A stretch of 25,096 nt of DNA from CAZZBK01 sp964652155 (GTDB lineage: Bacteria; Planctomycetota; Planctomycetia; Pirellulales; PNKZ01), in assembly GCA_964652155.1 (NCBI GenBank), contig CAZZBK010000087.1, positions 1-25,096 of the forward strand, in the 5' to 3' direction. Both the position numbers and the translations under genes were made by a program. Shown here piece after piece: positions 8,658 through 15,831 of the stretch. A model generated the notes under the pieces. That model saw only the letters and a program-made list of their open reading frames with translations. It made no database searches and had not been told where the DNA came from. The stretch's first letter is position 1. Every line of letters begins with the position of its first letter.

Positions 8658-8976
8658 TGCCGCCGCGCGGCGTAAAGGCGGCGGTCAGCCGCATCCAGCG
8701 CGGTTCGAGCATGGCCACCAGATCGTCCAAAATGCGATTGGTCACGTTCTCGTAGAAAATCCCCTGATTGCGGAACTGCTGCAAATACAGTTTCAGGCTC
8801 TTGAGCTCGACGCACTTCTGGGCCGGGATGTAGGTAAATGTCAGCACGCCGAAATCGGGCTGCCCAGTCTTGGGACAGACCGAGGTAAACTCGGGACAGG
8901 TGATTTCGATCGTGTACTCACGTTCGGGAAACTGGTTGGCGAACGTCTCCAGCATGTCCCGCAGGCCGTCACTCAT
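8611..8976 (-). CDS. queF: QueF, NADPH-dependent 7-cyano-7-deazaguanine reductase
   Basis: A 121-residue single-domain QueF of the short (unimodular) type. It reduces the nitrile of preQ0 to the aminomethyl of preQ1 in queuosine synthesis. SVCPKTGQPDFG carries the catalytic Cys (thioimide) and the acid Asp; ELKSLKLYLQQFRNQGIFYE is the QueF signature. Start ATG at 8976 has AAGGAG 10 nt upstream. It lies on the strand opposite queC-queE, head to head with a 259-bp spacer that contains repeats. Its last 47 bp overlap the end of the ImmA-like gene. Confidence 0.95.
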   Translation of the reverse strand: MSDGLRDMLETFANQFPEREYTIEITCPEFTSVCPKTGQPDFGVLTFTYIPAQKCVELKSLKLYLQQFRNQGIFYENVTNRILDDLVAMLEPRWMRLTAAFTPRGGITTRVIVEHRAEHRS

Positions 8977-9056
8977 CGCGTGCTAGCTCCTTTTCGGCAA
9001 AAGGTTATTGTGGCAAGATGAGAAACAGGCCGCCAGGGGGCTTGTGTCGTTCCGAT

Positions 9057-9100
9057 CCTTCTCCCTCCGGGGAGAAGGTGCCCGCAGGGCGGATGAAGGG
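9057..9100 (+). repeat. dispersed hairpin repeat, copy 1
   Basis: The unit begins with a perfect 9-bp hairpin, CCTTCTCCC/GGGAGAAGG with loop TCCG (9057-9078), followed by GTGCCCGCAGGGCGGATGA. A similar unit is found inverted at 9157-9200 and direct at 19656-19698, all between genes. Confidence 0.7.
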
Positions 9101-9156
9101 GGGGTGCCGCGTGCTCGATCGAAGAAGTTGAGCAGCCCGTGTCACGCCGCCGAATT

Positions 9157-9200
9157 CCCTCAGCCGGCCTGTCGGCCACTCTCTCCCAGCGGGAGAAGGG
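9157..9200 (-). repeat. dispersed hairpin repeat, copy 2 (inverted)
   Basis: Read on the minus strand, this segment gives CCCTTCTCCC, a 3-base loop, GGGAGAGAGTGGCC and GGCTGAGGG, the same order of elements as copy 1. The two copies face each other with a 56-bp centre, like a paired REP/BIME arrangement, in the spacer between queF and queC. Confidence 0.65.
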
Positions 9201-9235
9201 CGTGCGCGCGATCAACTTTTAGTTGGATGTGACTT

Positions 9236-9922
9236 ATGAAACCCTGCGTGGTGCTTCTCTCGGGCGGGCTCGACTCGGCGACGACGGCGGCGATTGCCCG
9301 GGCCGAGGGGTTCGCGCTCCATGCCCTGAGCGTCGACTACGGTCAGCGGCATCGCTTCGAGCTTGCGGCGGCCGAGCGCGTCGCGGCATCGCTGGGCGTG
9401 CGGCAACATCGCACGGTGAAGATCGACTTGGCGCAATTTGGCACCAGCGCGTTGACCGCCGACTTGGCGGTGCCCAAAGGGCGCGATGCACAAGCGATGG
9501 CCGAGGGTATCCCGATCACCTACGTCCCGGCTCGCAACACGGTCTTTCTGTCGCTGGCCCTGGCGATGGCCGAGGTCACGGGTGCGGCCGACATTTTTAT
9601 CGGTGTCAACGCGGTCGACTACAGCGGCTACCCCGACTGCCGCAGTGAGTTCATTGCCGCCTTTGAACGCCTTGCGCAGTTGGCGACCAAAGCGGGGGTC
9701 GAAGGTCAGCTGCAATTCAAAATCCACACGCCGCTCGTCGAGTTGACCAAGGCCGAGATTATCCGCCGCGGCACGGCGCTGGGGGTCGACTACGCGCTGA
9801 CTCACACCTGCTACGATCCCGACGAGCGCGGCCGGTCCTGCGGCGCATGCGATGCTTGTCAGCTGCGGCTCAAGGGCTTTGCCGAGGCAGGGCTGGTCGA
9901 CCCCGTGGAATACCTGCCGTGA
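9236..9922 (+). CDS. queC: QueC, 7-cyano-7-deazaguanine synthase
   Basis: A 228-residue ATP-dependent enzyme that converts 7-carboxy-7-deazaguanine plus ammonia to preQ0. The N-terminal PP-loop SGGLDS is at 9-14, with VDYGQRHRFEL following. The C-terminal zinc site has Cys192, 202, 205 and 208 (HTCYDP and CGACDACQLR). PARNTVFLSLALAMAE and GVNAVDYSGYPDCR are family signatures. Its stop overlaps the GTG start of queE (GTGA), so the two are translated as a unit. Length is normal for the family. Confidence 0.97.
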   Translation: MKPCVVLLSGGLDSATTAAIARAEGFALHALSVDYGQRHRFELAAAERVAASLGVRQHRTVKIDLAQFGTSALTADLAVPKGRDAQAMAEGIPITYVPARNTVFLSLALAMAEVTGAADIFIGVNAVDYSGYPDCRSEFIAAFERLAQLATKAGVEGQLQFKIHTPLVELTKAEIIRRGTALGVDYALTHTCYDPDERGRSCGACDACQLRLKGFAEAGLVDPVEYLP

Positions 9923-10605
9923 AAATCGCCGAACTCTATCGCTCGATCCAAGGCGAGGGACGGCTCACCGGCGTCGAGAGCGTGTTCGTTCGCACGAGCG
10001 GCTGCAACTTGCGCTGTTGGTTCTGCGATACGCCTTATGCCTCGTGGACTCCCGAGGGGGAGGACGGGTCAATCCACGAGATCATCGAGCAGATCGAGCA
10101 GCTTGCCGCGCGGCATGTGGTCATCACCGGCGGCGAGCCGATGCTGTTTGCCGAGTTGGTCCCGCTCACCGAGCAACTGCAACAACGCGATGTTCATGTA
10201 ACCATCGAGACGGCCGGCACGCTTGACCTGAACGTGCGTTGCCAGCTGATGTCGATCAGCCCGAAGCTCGCGGGCTCGGCCCCGTCGCCGGCCGAGCATC
10301 CGCAGTGGCACCGTCGTCACGAGCGCTCGCGTCATGCGCCCTCCGTGATGCGTCGCTTGGTCAGCGACTACGATTATCAATTGAAGTTCGTGATCGATCA
10401 GCTGAGTGATTTGCCCGCGGTGGCCGCGTGGCTCGCCGAGTTCCCGCAGGTCGACGCGCAGCACGTCTGGTTGATGCCGCAAGGGATCGAGGCGGCCGAA
10501 CTCGACGCGCGGCGGCAGTGGCTCGAACCGTACTGTCGCGCGCACGGCTACCAGTTTTGTCCGCGGCGACACATCGAATGGTTCGGCAAAGCCCGGGGTG
10601 TGTAG
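9919..10605 (+). CDS. queE: QueE, 7-carboxy-7-deazaguanine synthase (radical SAM)
   Basis: A 228-residue radical SAM enzyme that ring-contracts 6-carboxytetrahydropterin to 7-carboxy-7-deazaguanine, the substrate of QueC. The iron-sulfur motif is CNLRCWFC (Cys29, 33, 36), and GGEP at 71-74 binds SAM. YRSIQGEG near the N-terminus is the usual QueE opening. Start GTG at 9919 overlaps the queC stop by four bases. The insert around SISPKLAGSAPSPAEHPQWHRR is richer in His/Arg than in enterobacterial QueE. QueD, which makes its substrate, is not in the window. Confidence 0.95.
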   Translation: MKIAELYRSIQGEGRLTGVESVFVRTSGCNLRCWFCDTPYASWTPEGEDGSIHEIIEQIEQLAARHVVITGGEPMLFAELVPLTEQLQQRDVHVTIETAGTLDLNVRCQLMSISPKLAGSAPSPAEHPQWHRRHERSRHAPSVMRRLVSDYDYQLKFVIDQLSDLPAVAAWLAEFPQVDAQHVWLMPQGIEAAELDARRQWLEPYCRAHGYQFCPRRHIEWFGKARGV

Positions 10606-10639
10606 GAGCCAATTTCCTCAAGTCATTAATAAGCAATGT

Positions 10640-10660
10640 ATTGCGCGATTTAATCGCAAT
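10640..10660. promoter_or_regulatory. imperfect palindrome upstream of the Panacea gene
   Basis: ATTGCG (10640-10645) and CGCAAT (10655-10660) flank CGATTTAAT, itself close to self-complementary. It sits about 130 bp upstream of the Panacea start in the AT-richer spacer 10606-10788. An operator for autoregulation is possible. A weak TAAAAT -10 box lies further downstream, near 10700. Confidence 0.3.
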
Positions 10661-10788
10661 CGTGGTTCCGGAGTCAGATATTGCTCTGATGGCCGTATTG
10701 GGGATAAAATCTTACTCATGGAATAGAATGTCCTACGTAAAATTTCGATCTAGGGGAGGGCGGCTCTTTACTGGCTGTTGGTGCTACT

Positions 10789-11253
10789 ATGGCAAAATCA
10801 CTAGATGTTGCTCGTAATTTGATTCACTTGGCGGCCGCAGAGGAGGAACCTGAAAACCTCACCCATATGCGGCTTCAAAAGCTTTTGTACTATGTTCAAG
10901 GATGGTCGTTGGCGCTGCGTGGTAAGCCGATGTTCAACGGCCGTATCGAGGCATGGGCTCATGGGCCGGTCGTGAGAGAGTTGTACTCCCACTTCACTCA
11001 GTACGGCGAGAACCCGATTCAAGTTAATGAAATACCGGATTCGGAAGAATTAGACACGGATGAAGTGGAGTTTATTCAAAGCGTGTGGGAGTCCTACAAG
11101 CCCTATTCAGCTTCTAGCCTGCGTGCCATGACACATAAAGAGCCACCCTGGGTGGACGCGCGTGGTAGCTGTGCCCCCGCGGATCGATGCGACACGGAAA
11201 TTACGCATGACGCCATGCGTCGTTACTTTTCATCTCAAGCCATTGGTTCATGA
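10789..11253 (+). CDS. Panacea-domain (DUF4065/SocA-like) antitoxin
   Basis: A 154-residue protein. MAKSLDVARNLIHLA, then LTHMRLQKLLYYVQGWSLAL and IEAWAHGPVVRELYSHF, are the conserved blocks of the DUF4065/Panacea domain, which neutralises many unrelated toxins encoded next to it and includes the phage GepA and Caulobacter SocA proteins. The domain fills nearly the whole protein. The ATG at 10789 lacks a close ribosome site (an AGGGGAGGG tract is 30 bp upstream), but its N-terminus matches the usual family start. The next gene begins at its stop codon, as expected of a toxin-antitoxin operon. Base composition here is clearly more A/T-rich than in neighbouring genes, suggesting transfer. Confidence 0.85.
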   Translation: MAKSLDVARNLIHLAAAEEEPENLTHMRLQKLLYYVQGWSLALRGKPMFNGRIEAWAHGPVVRELYSHFTQYGENPIQVNEIPDSEELDTDEVEFIQSVWESYKPYSASSLRAMTHKEPPWVDARGSCAPADRCDTEITHDAMRRYFSSQAIGS

Positions 11254-11256
11254 AAA

Positions 11257-11685
11257 GTGGGCGGGAAAAAAATACGACCCAGCCAGCGGCTGCCCGAAAC
11301 TAATCGAGAAAACCAGCCGTTGAAGCGAGTTCATTTGCCGGTTGGTATTTCTTTTTTGTACTACGATCCTGGAAATGATTTTTGCCTAAGTTTCTGCAAA
11401 CGCGAGGACGTGCGACAATCAACGGAATGTCTGCGCAAGCTTACAACCATGACTTGGCAGCAAGTTTTGCAAAGTGGTGGCAAAGGGGAACGTAAAGCAG
11501 GCCTCGGTTTTACAGAATACGACGACACCAGCTTGCGAAAAGTCACCCGGCCGACACGTCTCAGTCCAGAAATCAAAATTGCGGGGATTCGAGTTGACCA
11601 GAAAATGAGACTCTTTGGTGCCTATCATGACCACGTTTTTTACGTGTTATGGTTCGACCCAGAACATGCGATCATTCCCGTTTGA
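11257..11685 (+). CDS. candidate toxin partner of the Panacea antitoxin
   Basis: A 142-residue protein with a conserved-looking core: ISFLYYDPGNDFCLSFC, then TMTWQQVLQSGG, and RLFGAYHDHVFYVLWFDPEHAIIP at the C-terminus. That ending resembles small uncharacterised proteins found in mobile toxin-antitoxin loci; I recognise no catalytic motif. Position next to a Panacea gene is the main reason to call it a toxin. Its start is unclear: GTG at 11257 lies 3 nt after the Panacea stop without a ribosome site. An ATG at 11250 overlaps that stop (ATGA) but reads MKSGREKN and then stops, unless one base is lost in the A7 run at 11266-11272, after which it would join this frame. Function is inferred. Confidence 0.65.
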   Translation: MGGKKIRPSQRLPETNRENQPLKRVHLPVGISFLYYDPGNDFCLSFCKREDVRQSTECLRKLTTMTWQQVLQSGGKGERKAGLGFTEYDDTSLRKVTRPTRLSPEIKIAGIRVDQKMRLFGAYHDHVFYVLWFDPEHAIIPV

Positions 11686-11738
11686 ATCCGACCCATCTCA
11701 AATTGATGTGGAAGGGGCTGGTGCGTGAACCCTACGCG

Positions 11739-12080
11739 TTACGTTGCCAGCAGTCGTTCGACTTCGGCCAAGGCGGCCTGCGCCGAGGCGAGCGCCATCT
11801 TGAAGTTGGTGTGCGCCGAGACGTCGGGCAGAATCTGCTCGAATTTCGCGACGGCCTGCTTGGCCTTGCCGAGCTTCTTGCCCGCAATCTTCAAATACCC
11901 GTCGGCGTCGTTCGCCGCGAGCGTGGGGCCCAACGCCAGGCAGTAGTCGTACAGCTCGCGCACGATCTCGTAGAGGTCTTCGTTCTCCTCGGCCTCTTCC
12001 GAGTGCTTGAGAAACGTACGAACCATCCACACATGGGTTAGCTGTGTGTCAATGCGATGCATCTTGTCGTGGGGGTCCAT
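11739..12080 (-). CDS. small helical protein of unknown function
   Basis: A 113-residue, mostly helical soluble protein (HRIDTQLTHVWMVRTFLKHSEEAEENEDL, ELYDYCLALG, AHTNFKMALASAQAALAEVERLL). It has no signal peptide or membrane helix. I recognise it only as a protein of the kind seen as conserved hypothetical in planctomycetes. Its ATG overlaps the stop of the upstream membrane protein gene as TAATG, so the two are co-translated, which suggests a shared role. No catalytic motif is visible. Confidence 0.75.
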   Translation of the reverse strand: MDPHDKMHRIDTQLTHVWMVRTFLKHSEEAEENEDLYEIVRELYDYCLALGPTLAANDADGYLKIAGKKLGKAKQAVAKFEQILPDVSAHTNFKMALASAQAALAEVERLLAT

Positions 12081-13051
12081 TATTTCGCGGCGGGCTTGGG
12101 GTGCGGCTTGGGAGCGAAGAGCAACACGGTCACGGCCCCGGCCACCACGACGATCAGCCCGGCATAAAACAGCGGCGAGATGTCGGAGAGCTTGCCTTGT
12201 TGATGCGCGATGGCGATGCTCGTGGCGGTGTTAATGACCGGCGCGCCACCAAACACCAGCGGCATGACGTACACCGGTTTGCCACCAAAGGTGAACGCGA
12301 GAATGATGCCCAACGCGCCGAGTGCCCCGGCCGTGCCGCCGAGCAGGCTCCACATGGTGCCATCGAAGGTCCACTCGCCGTGATCGGCCACGCTCTGCGT
12401 CTGAATGAGCAGCAGCGGCACCACGACCGCCACGAGAAAGTACGCCAAGCCGACGCACATGAACGGTCGCAGGCGGCTCCCTTTCATCAGCATTTGGCCT
12501 TTGTGCAGCACGGGGCCGTAGCCGCCCCAGCACAGCGCGGTCATCAAGGCGAACAGCACCGGCACCATCTCCACGCTCTTGGCTTGTGCCGCGGCCGGAT
12601 TAAAGAACAACACGGTCGCGGCGCCGACGACCACCAAAATCAGCCCGGCGTAAAAGAACGATCCGGCCTCGCGGAACGTCTTGGACATGGCCATCGTGAC
12701 GAAGGTGTTGATGACCGGCGCGCAGCCGAACACGAGCGGCATGACATAGATCGGACTGCCGCCGTTGCTGAAGGCCAAGATCACCCCCAGAGCGCCGACC
12801 GCGCCCGCCGCGCCGGCGAGCACGCTCCAAATCGTGCCGGTGACGGTCCAGCCCCCTTGCTCGCCGCGGGTGGCCATCAAAGCCCACGGGGCGAGCACTG
12901 CCACCAGGAAGTACGCGATCCCGACGCAGACAAACGGCAGCATGTGGCTACCGCCCATGCCGGTGGTTCCAAAACGCATCAAGGGACCGTAGACGCCCCA
13001 AGAGAGAGCCGTGAGTCCGATCGAGGCGACGACGAATGAGAAGTCTTTCAT
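12080..13051 (-). CDS. internally duplicated multi-pass membrane protein (DMT/EamA-like)
   Basis: A 323-residue hydrophobic protein made of two similar halves. Each half has the order SWGVYGP or CWGGYGP, then FVCVGIAYFLVAV or FMCVGLAYFLVAV, then GTIWSVLAGAAGAVGALGVILAF or GTMWSLLGGTAGALGALGIILAF, then YVMPLVFGCAPVINT or YVMPLVFGGAPVINT, and a last helix FFYAGLILVVVGA or LFYAGLIVVVAGA. This gives about 10 transmembrane helices in a two-fold arrangement like drug/metabolite transporters. The substrate is unknown. The start at 13051 is chosen because the protein begins cleanly there (MKDFSFVVASIGL); the upstream in-frame 70 residues are not membrane-like and overlap the neighbouring leader. No clear ribosome site. 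Its stop overlaps the next gene. Confidence 0.85.
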   Translation of the reverse strand: MKDFSFVVASIGLTALSWGVYGPLMRFGTTGMGGSHMLPFVCVGIAYFLVAVLAPWALMATRGEQGGWTVTGTIWSVLAGAAGAVGALGVILAFSNGGSPIYVMPLVFGCAPVINTFVTMAMSKTFREAGSFFYAGLILVVVGAATVLFFNPAAAQAKSVEMVPVLFALMTALCWGGYGPVLHKGQMLMKGSRLRPFMCVGLAYFLVAVVVPLLLIQTQSVADHGEWTFDGTMWSLLGGTAGALGALGIILAFTFGGKPVYVMPLVFGGAPVINTATSIAIAHQQGKLSDISPLFYAGLIVVVAGAVTVLLFAPKPHPKPAAK

Positions 13052-13241
13052 GCGAGATGCAGCGCCAAAGCGAGTTGAGGGTGGGATGTTACGGAAAGTT
13101 CCGAGTGTAACACGCCGCAAGCGGCTTGGCACCCCGGCGAGGTCGAGCGCACGCAAGAATTGCCTAATCGGGTAGCTTTGCCGCGTCGATAAACTTTGTG
13201 CCGACCACGGATGTTCGCGCAAAATTTCTTGTCGGGCCGTC

Positions 13242-14843
13242 TTGGATGTGACGACCGACAACGGCCTATCCCTTGGGACTTTGCCATCCGTGACACCTTC
13301 GACGCCTAGCTACTTACGCTTATATCAAGAACAACGGCCCGGCGCGCTGAGCGACGACGACTTGATTCTCTGGCACGATCTGAGCCGATCTTATGAACAA
13401 CTGACCGGGCAATCGCTCGATCCGTTCTCCGCCCCGAGCCAAGCCGACCTGCGTTCGTCCGACCCGACACATTCGGGCCCGGGAATAGCTCCTGGACACG
13501 ACACGGTCGCGCTTGGATTTCAGGATCGCGAGGAGGCTGCGTCGCCCGGCGCAGCCCTGGAGTTGGCCCTGGGCATTGGGCGGCTGTGGGCTGAGTTGCT
13601 CCGCACGCGCGAGGCGTTGTGCCGCCGCGAGGCCGAACTGGCGGCAGGGGTGCCGCTGGTCGAAGATCGCCACGAGCAAGCGCATCTGGCCGAGCGTCTG
13701 GAGGCGGTCTTGAAGGGGGGCTGTCGCGCGGTCGGTTGCACGGCCGCGGCACTGTACACACTCGATGAAGCGACCACGCAGCTCAGCGTGCGCAGCGTCT
13801 GGAACCTACCGCAGTCACGGTTCGCGCAGCAGCCGCGACCGCTGCGTGAAGCCCAGGCCGACCTCGAATCGCTGTGCGGTCATGCGGTCGTGCTCAACGA
13901 CACGCGGCAATACCTGCACTGGAATCCGCCCGAGTCGTTTGCCGCGGCGGTCTGCGTGCCCGTGTCGAGCAGCACCACGCCGCTGGGCACGCTGTGGCTG
14001 TATTGCGATCAGCCGCGCGATTTCAGCGATGACGAAGTGAACATGATCGAGATCGTGGCCGGCCGCTTGGCAGCCGATCTGGAACGCGAGATGCTGCTCG
14101 TGGCGGCCACCGACACGACCCGGCTCAAGCACGAGGTGGAAGCGGCCGAGCGCGTGCAACAAAACCAAATGCCTCGCATTGCGCCGCCGGTCGATAACTG
14201 GCAGGTGGCGGGCTGGACCGGCCAGGCCAAGCAGGTCGGCGGTGATTTTCATGACTGGTTTGTCTCGAACGACGATCGACTGACGGTGGCGCTGGCCGAC
14301 TGTCTCGACGGCGGTTTCGATGCCGCCCTGTGCGCCAGTGCGCTGCAAGCCTCGTTGCGGGCCTTCTCGACCACCACGCCCTTGCCCGCGCCGTTGCTCC
14401 AGCGGCTCTCGCAGTCGTTGTGGACCGGGTCGGCCGGCGACCTGTACGCGCACGTGTTCTGCGGGCTGATCGAACCCACCAGCGGGCGACTCTTGTACGC
14501 CTCGGGCGGATCGCTCGGCGCATTCTTGCTCTCCGACAGCGAGTGGGAGTCGCTGCTCAAACCGTCGCTGGCGTTGGGCATCGACCCCGAGCAACGCTAC
14601 TCGTTCGAGGAACGTTTCATGCTGCCGGGTCAAACGCTCGTGGTGGTCAGCGATGGCGTGATTGAAGCTCCGGACGTGCGCGGCAAGCCGCTCGGACTCG
14701 CCTCGTTGGCCCAGGCCATGCTCGGCCAAGCGAAGCTCACGGCCGAGCAGTTGGTCGAGCGGGTGCGTGATTACCTCGCGACGCACAGCCCCTCCGCGAC
14801 CCGCGACGACCGCAGCGTGCTGGTCGTCAAGCGGCGGCGCTAA
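13242..14843 (+). CDS. GAF-domain PPM/SpoIIE-type serine phosphatase
   Basis: A 533-residue regulator of the RsbU/SpoIIE class. An N-terminal region of about 140 residues has no clear domain. A GAF-like sensor spans about 145-285 (LEAVLKGGCRAVGCTAAALY to FSDDEVNMIEIVAGRLA). A linker helix (EVEAAERVQQNQMPR) precedes the phosphatase domain (about 325-531). Metal-binding Asp are at GGDFHD (335), ADCLDGG (353), SDGVIEA (471) and RDDRS (522-523). These enzymes dephosphorylate anti-sigma antagonists; the target is not in the window. The start is uncertain: there is no in-frame ATG, only TTG 13242, GTG 13248 or GTG 13290. The last 41 bp of the gene are duplicated at 15832. Confidence 0.88.
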   Translation: MDVTTDNGLSLGTLPSVTPSTPSYLRLYQEQRPGALSDDDLILWHDLSRSYEQLTGQSLDPFSAPSQADLRSSDPTHSGPGIAPGHDTVALGFQDREEAASPGAALELALGIGRLWAELLRTREALCRREAELAAGVPLVEDRHEQAHLAERLEAVLKGGCRAVGCTAAALYTLDEATTQLSVRSVWNLPQSRFAQQPRPLREAQADLESLCGHAVVLNDTRQYLHWNPPESFAAAVCVPVSSSTTPLGTLWLYCDQPRDFSDDEVNMIEIVAGRLAADLEREMLLVAATDTTRLKHEVEAAERVQQNQMPRIAPPVDNWQVAGWTGQAKQVGGDFHDWFVSNDDRLTVALADCLDGGFDAALCASALQASLRAFSTTTPLPAPLLQRLSQSLWTGSAGDLYAHVFCGLIEPTSGRLLYASGGSLGAFLLSDSEWESLLKPSLALGIDPEQRYSFEERFMLPGQTLVVVSDGVIEAPDVRGKPLGLASLAQAMLGQAKLTAEQLVERVRDYLATHSPSATRDDRSVLVVKRRR

Positions 14844-15016
14844 ACCCGAAAGCGGACAGCGGAAGCTCGCAATGTTGTTACGCCCTTGAACGGATCGCCC
14901 GGACAACGTGTTGTCCGGCTGGCAAAACCACCCGAGGGCGTTGAGCATTCACGACCTTGCACTTCGTGTCGCACACGCACCGAGCGACTACGATCGGTGA
15001 CCCAAGCGCGTCGAGC
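14803..15016 (+). repeat. 214-bp direct repeat, left copy
   Basis: It covers the last 41 bp of the phosphatase gene, the 144-bp spacer behind it and the last codons of the PIN toxin on the other strand. It matches 15832-16055: 14803-14857 equals 15832-15886 exactly, and 14948-15016 equals 15987-16055 with one mismatch (15003 C against 16042 A). The 90 bases in between correspond to the N-gap of the right copy. Confidence 0.9.
14899..14918. terminator. strong hairpin downstream of the phosphatase
   Basis: CCGGACAAC and GTTGTCCGG pair perfectly around a GT centre. It lies 55 bp after the phosphatase stop. No T-run follows on either strand, so it is a terminator-like or transcript-end hairpin rather than a classic intrinsic terminator. 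Its counterpart in the right repeat copy would fall inside the N-gap. Confidence 0.4.
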
Positions 15017-15443
15017 GAAACTCGGCTGCCAGGTCTGCATCGCTTAGCACGCGAATGCCAAACGTTGCGCAGTAGGCTTGCACCACGCGATGCCGCACAT
15101 GGCGGTCCAGCGTACAAAGCACGTCGCACTTTCCGGCAACAGCCGTCGCGACGATCAGATCATCATCCGAGTCGGTGACAACGGGCGGGATTTCAGCGGG
15201 CAACTCGACCTCTTCGGCCGCGTCGCAGAGCGCGGCGATGAAGGTGTCGATTTCTTCATCGGTTAGCTTGGCTTGGCTGCGAACTCGTTCGTACCGCAGT
15301 ACGCGGGCCAATTCGATGAGCAACGGTTTCGACAGAATCAACCGATGCGGCGGCGCGAGCGCCGCAACGAGTACCGCCCGAGCTGGTCCAAGGGGACGCA
15401 CCGCCGCTCGCGCCAGCACGTTGCTGTCGCAAACCACGCGCAT
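14988..15443 (-). CDS. PIN-domain ribonuclease toxin (VapC/COG1569 type)
   Basis: A 151-residue PIN-domain protein. The acidic site residues are visible: Asp near the start in MRVVCDSNVLARA, Glu in LLIELARVLRYER, Asp in VVTDSDDDLIVATAVAG, and Asp in VLCTLDRHV. Such toxins cut RNA, often tRNA or rRNA. The start ATG at 15443 overlaps the stop of the upstream antitoxin-like gene (TGATG), the usual toxin-antitoxin layout; a GTG at 15446 is the alternative start. The last nine codons (RSTRLGHRS) lie inside the left direct repeat, so the C-terminus appears to be borrowed from the insertion site. The core is intact, so it is probably functional. Confidence 0.88.
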   Translation of the reverse strand: MRVVCDSNVLARAAVRPLGPARAVLVAALAPPHRLILSKPLLIELARVLRYERVRSQAKLTDEEIDTFIAALCDAAEEVELPAEIPPVVTDSDDDLIVATAVAGKCDVLCTLDRHVRHRVVQAYCATFGIRVLSDADLAAEFRSTRLGHRS

Positions 15444-15724
15444 CACTCACCTGCCTGAGAGCGGACGAATTGCATCGCTTCTTCGATGGCCTGGTCCATC
15501 TCGGCGTCCGGAACATCGTGCGTCTTGGTATCCATCTTGGCCAGGACTCCGAGCAGGCGATGACGCGCCGCCGTCCGCCGCTCTTCGCGATCATCGGCCT
15601 CCTTGCGGTGCAAGGCCAAGGTCAACTCGTCATCGTCAGCCAAGTTGACATGCAGTACGCCAGCGACCCATTGGCGGGCTTCGGGAAGGATGTCAGCCGC
15701 TTTGACGGTCATGGACTTGTCCAT
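15443..15724 (-). CDS. antitoxin partner of the PIN toxin
   Basis: A 93-residue, strongly charged, helical protein (MDKSMTVKAADILPEARQW, DDDELTLALHRKEADDREERRTAARHRL, AEMDQAIEEAMQFVRSQ). I do not recognise a specific DNA-binding family; size, charge and one-base overlap with the PIN gene identify it as the likely antitoxin. Start at 15724 has AGGAAAG 7 nt upstream. A longer frame to 15859 would run into the right direct repeat and has no ribosome site. An inverted repeat at 15753-15767 lies just upstream. Confidence 0.72.
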   Translation of the reverse strand: MDKSMTVKAADILPEARQWVAGVLHVNLADDDELTLALHRKEADDREERRTAARHRLLGVLAKMDTKTHDVPDAEMDQAIEEAMQFVRSQAGE

Positions 15725-15752
15725 ATCGCTTTCCTGACGAAAAGATGTTGCC

Positions 15753-15767
15753 GTATAACCAATATAC
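15753..15767. promoter_or_regulatory. inverted repeat upstream of the antitoxin gene
   Basis: GTATA-ACCAA-TATAC, 15 bp, 28 bp upstream of the antitoxin ATG on the minus strand. It contains a TATATT that could be the -10 box. Autoregulation by the antitoxin complex is the usual mode, which is inferred here; I found no well-spaced -35. Confidence 0.4.
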
Positions 15768-15831
15768 CACGCAGGGCCGCTCAACACATCGGTCATCACA
15801 TGCTGGAAGCAATCCAGGAAGGCCTCACGGA

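Noticed and set aside
10428..10817. Small gene between queE and the Panacea gene
   Set aside because: The frame overlaps both queE and the Panacea start, and its product shows no family features.
13815..14948. Minus-strand frame of 377 codons opposite the phosphatase
   Set aside because: Shadow frame with no recognisable domain, and it would run into the direct repeat.
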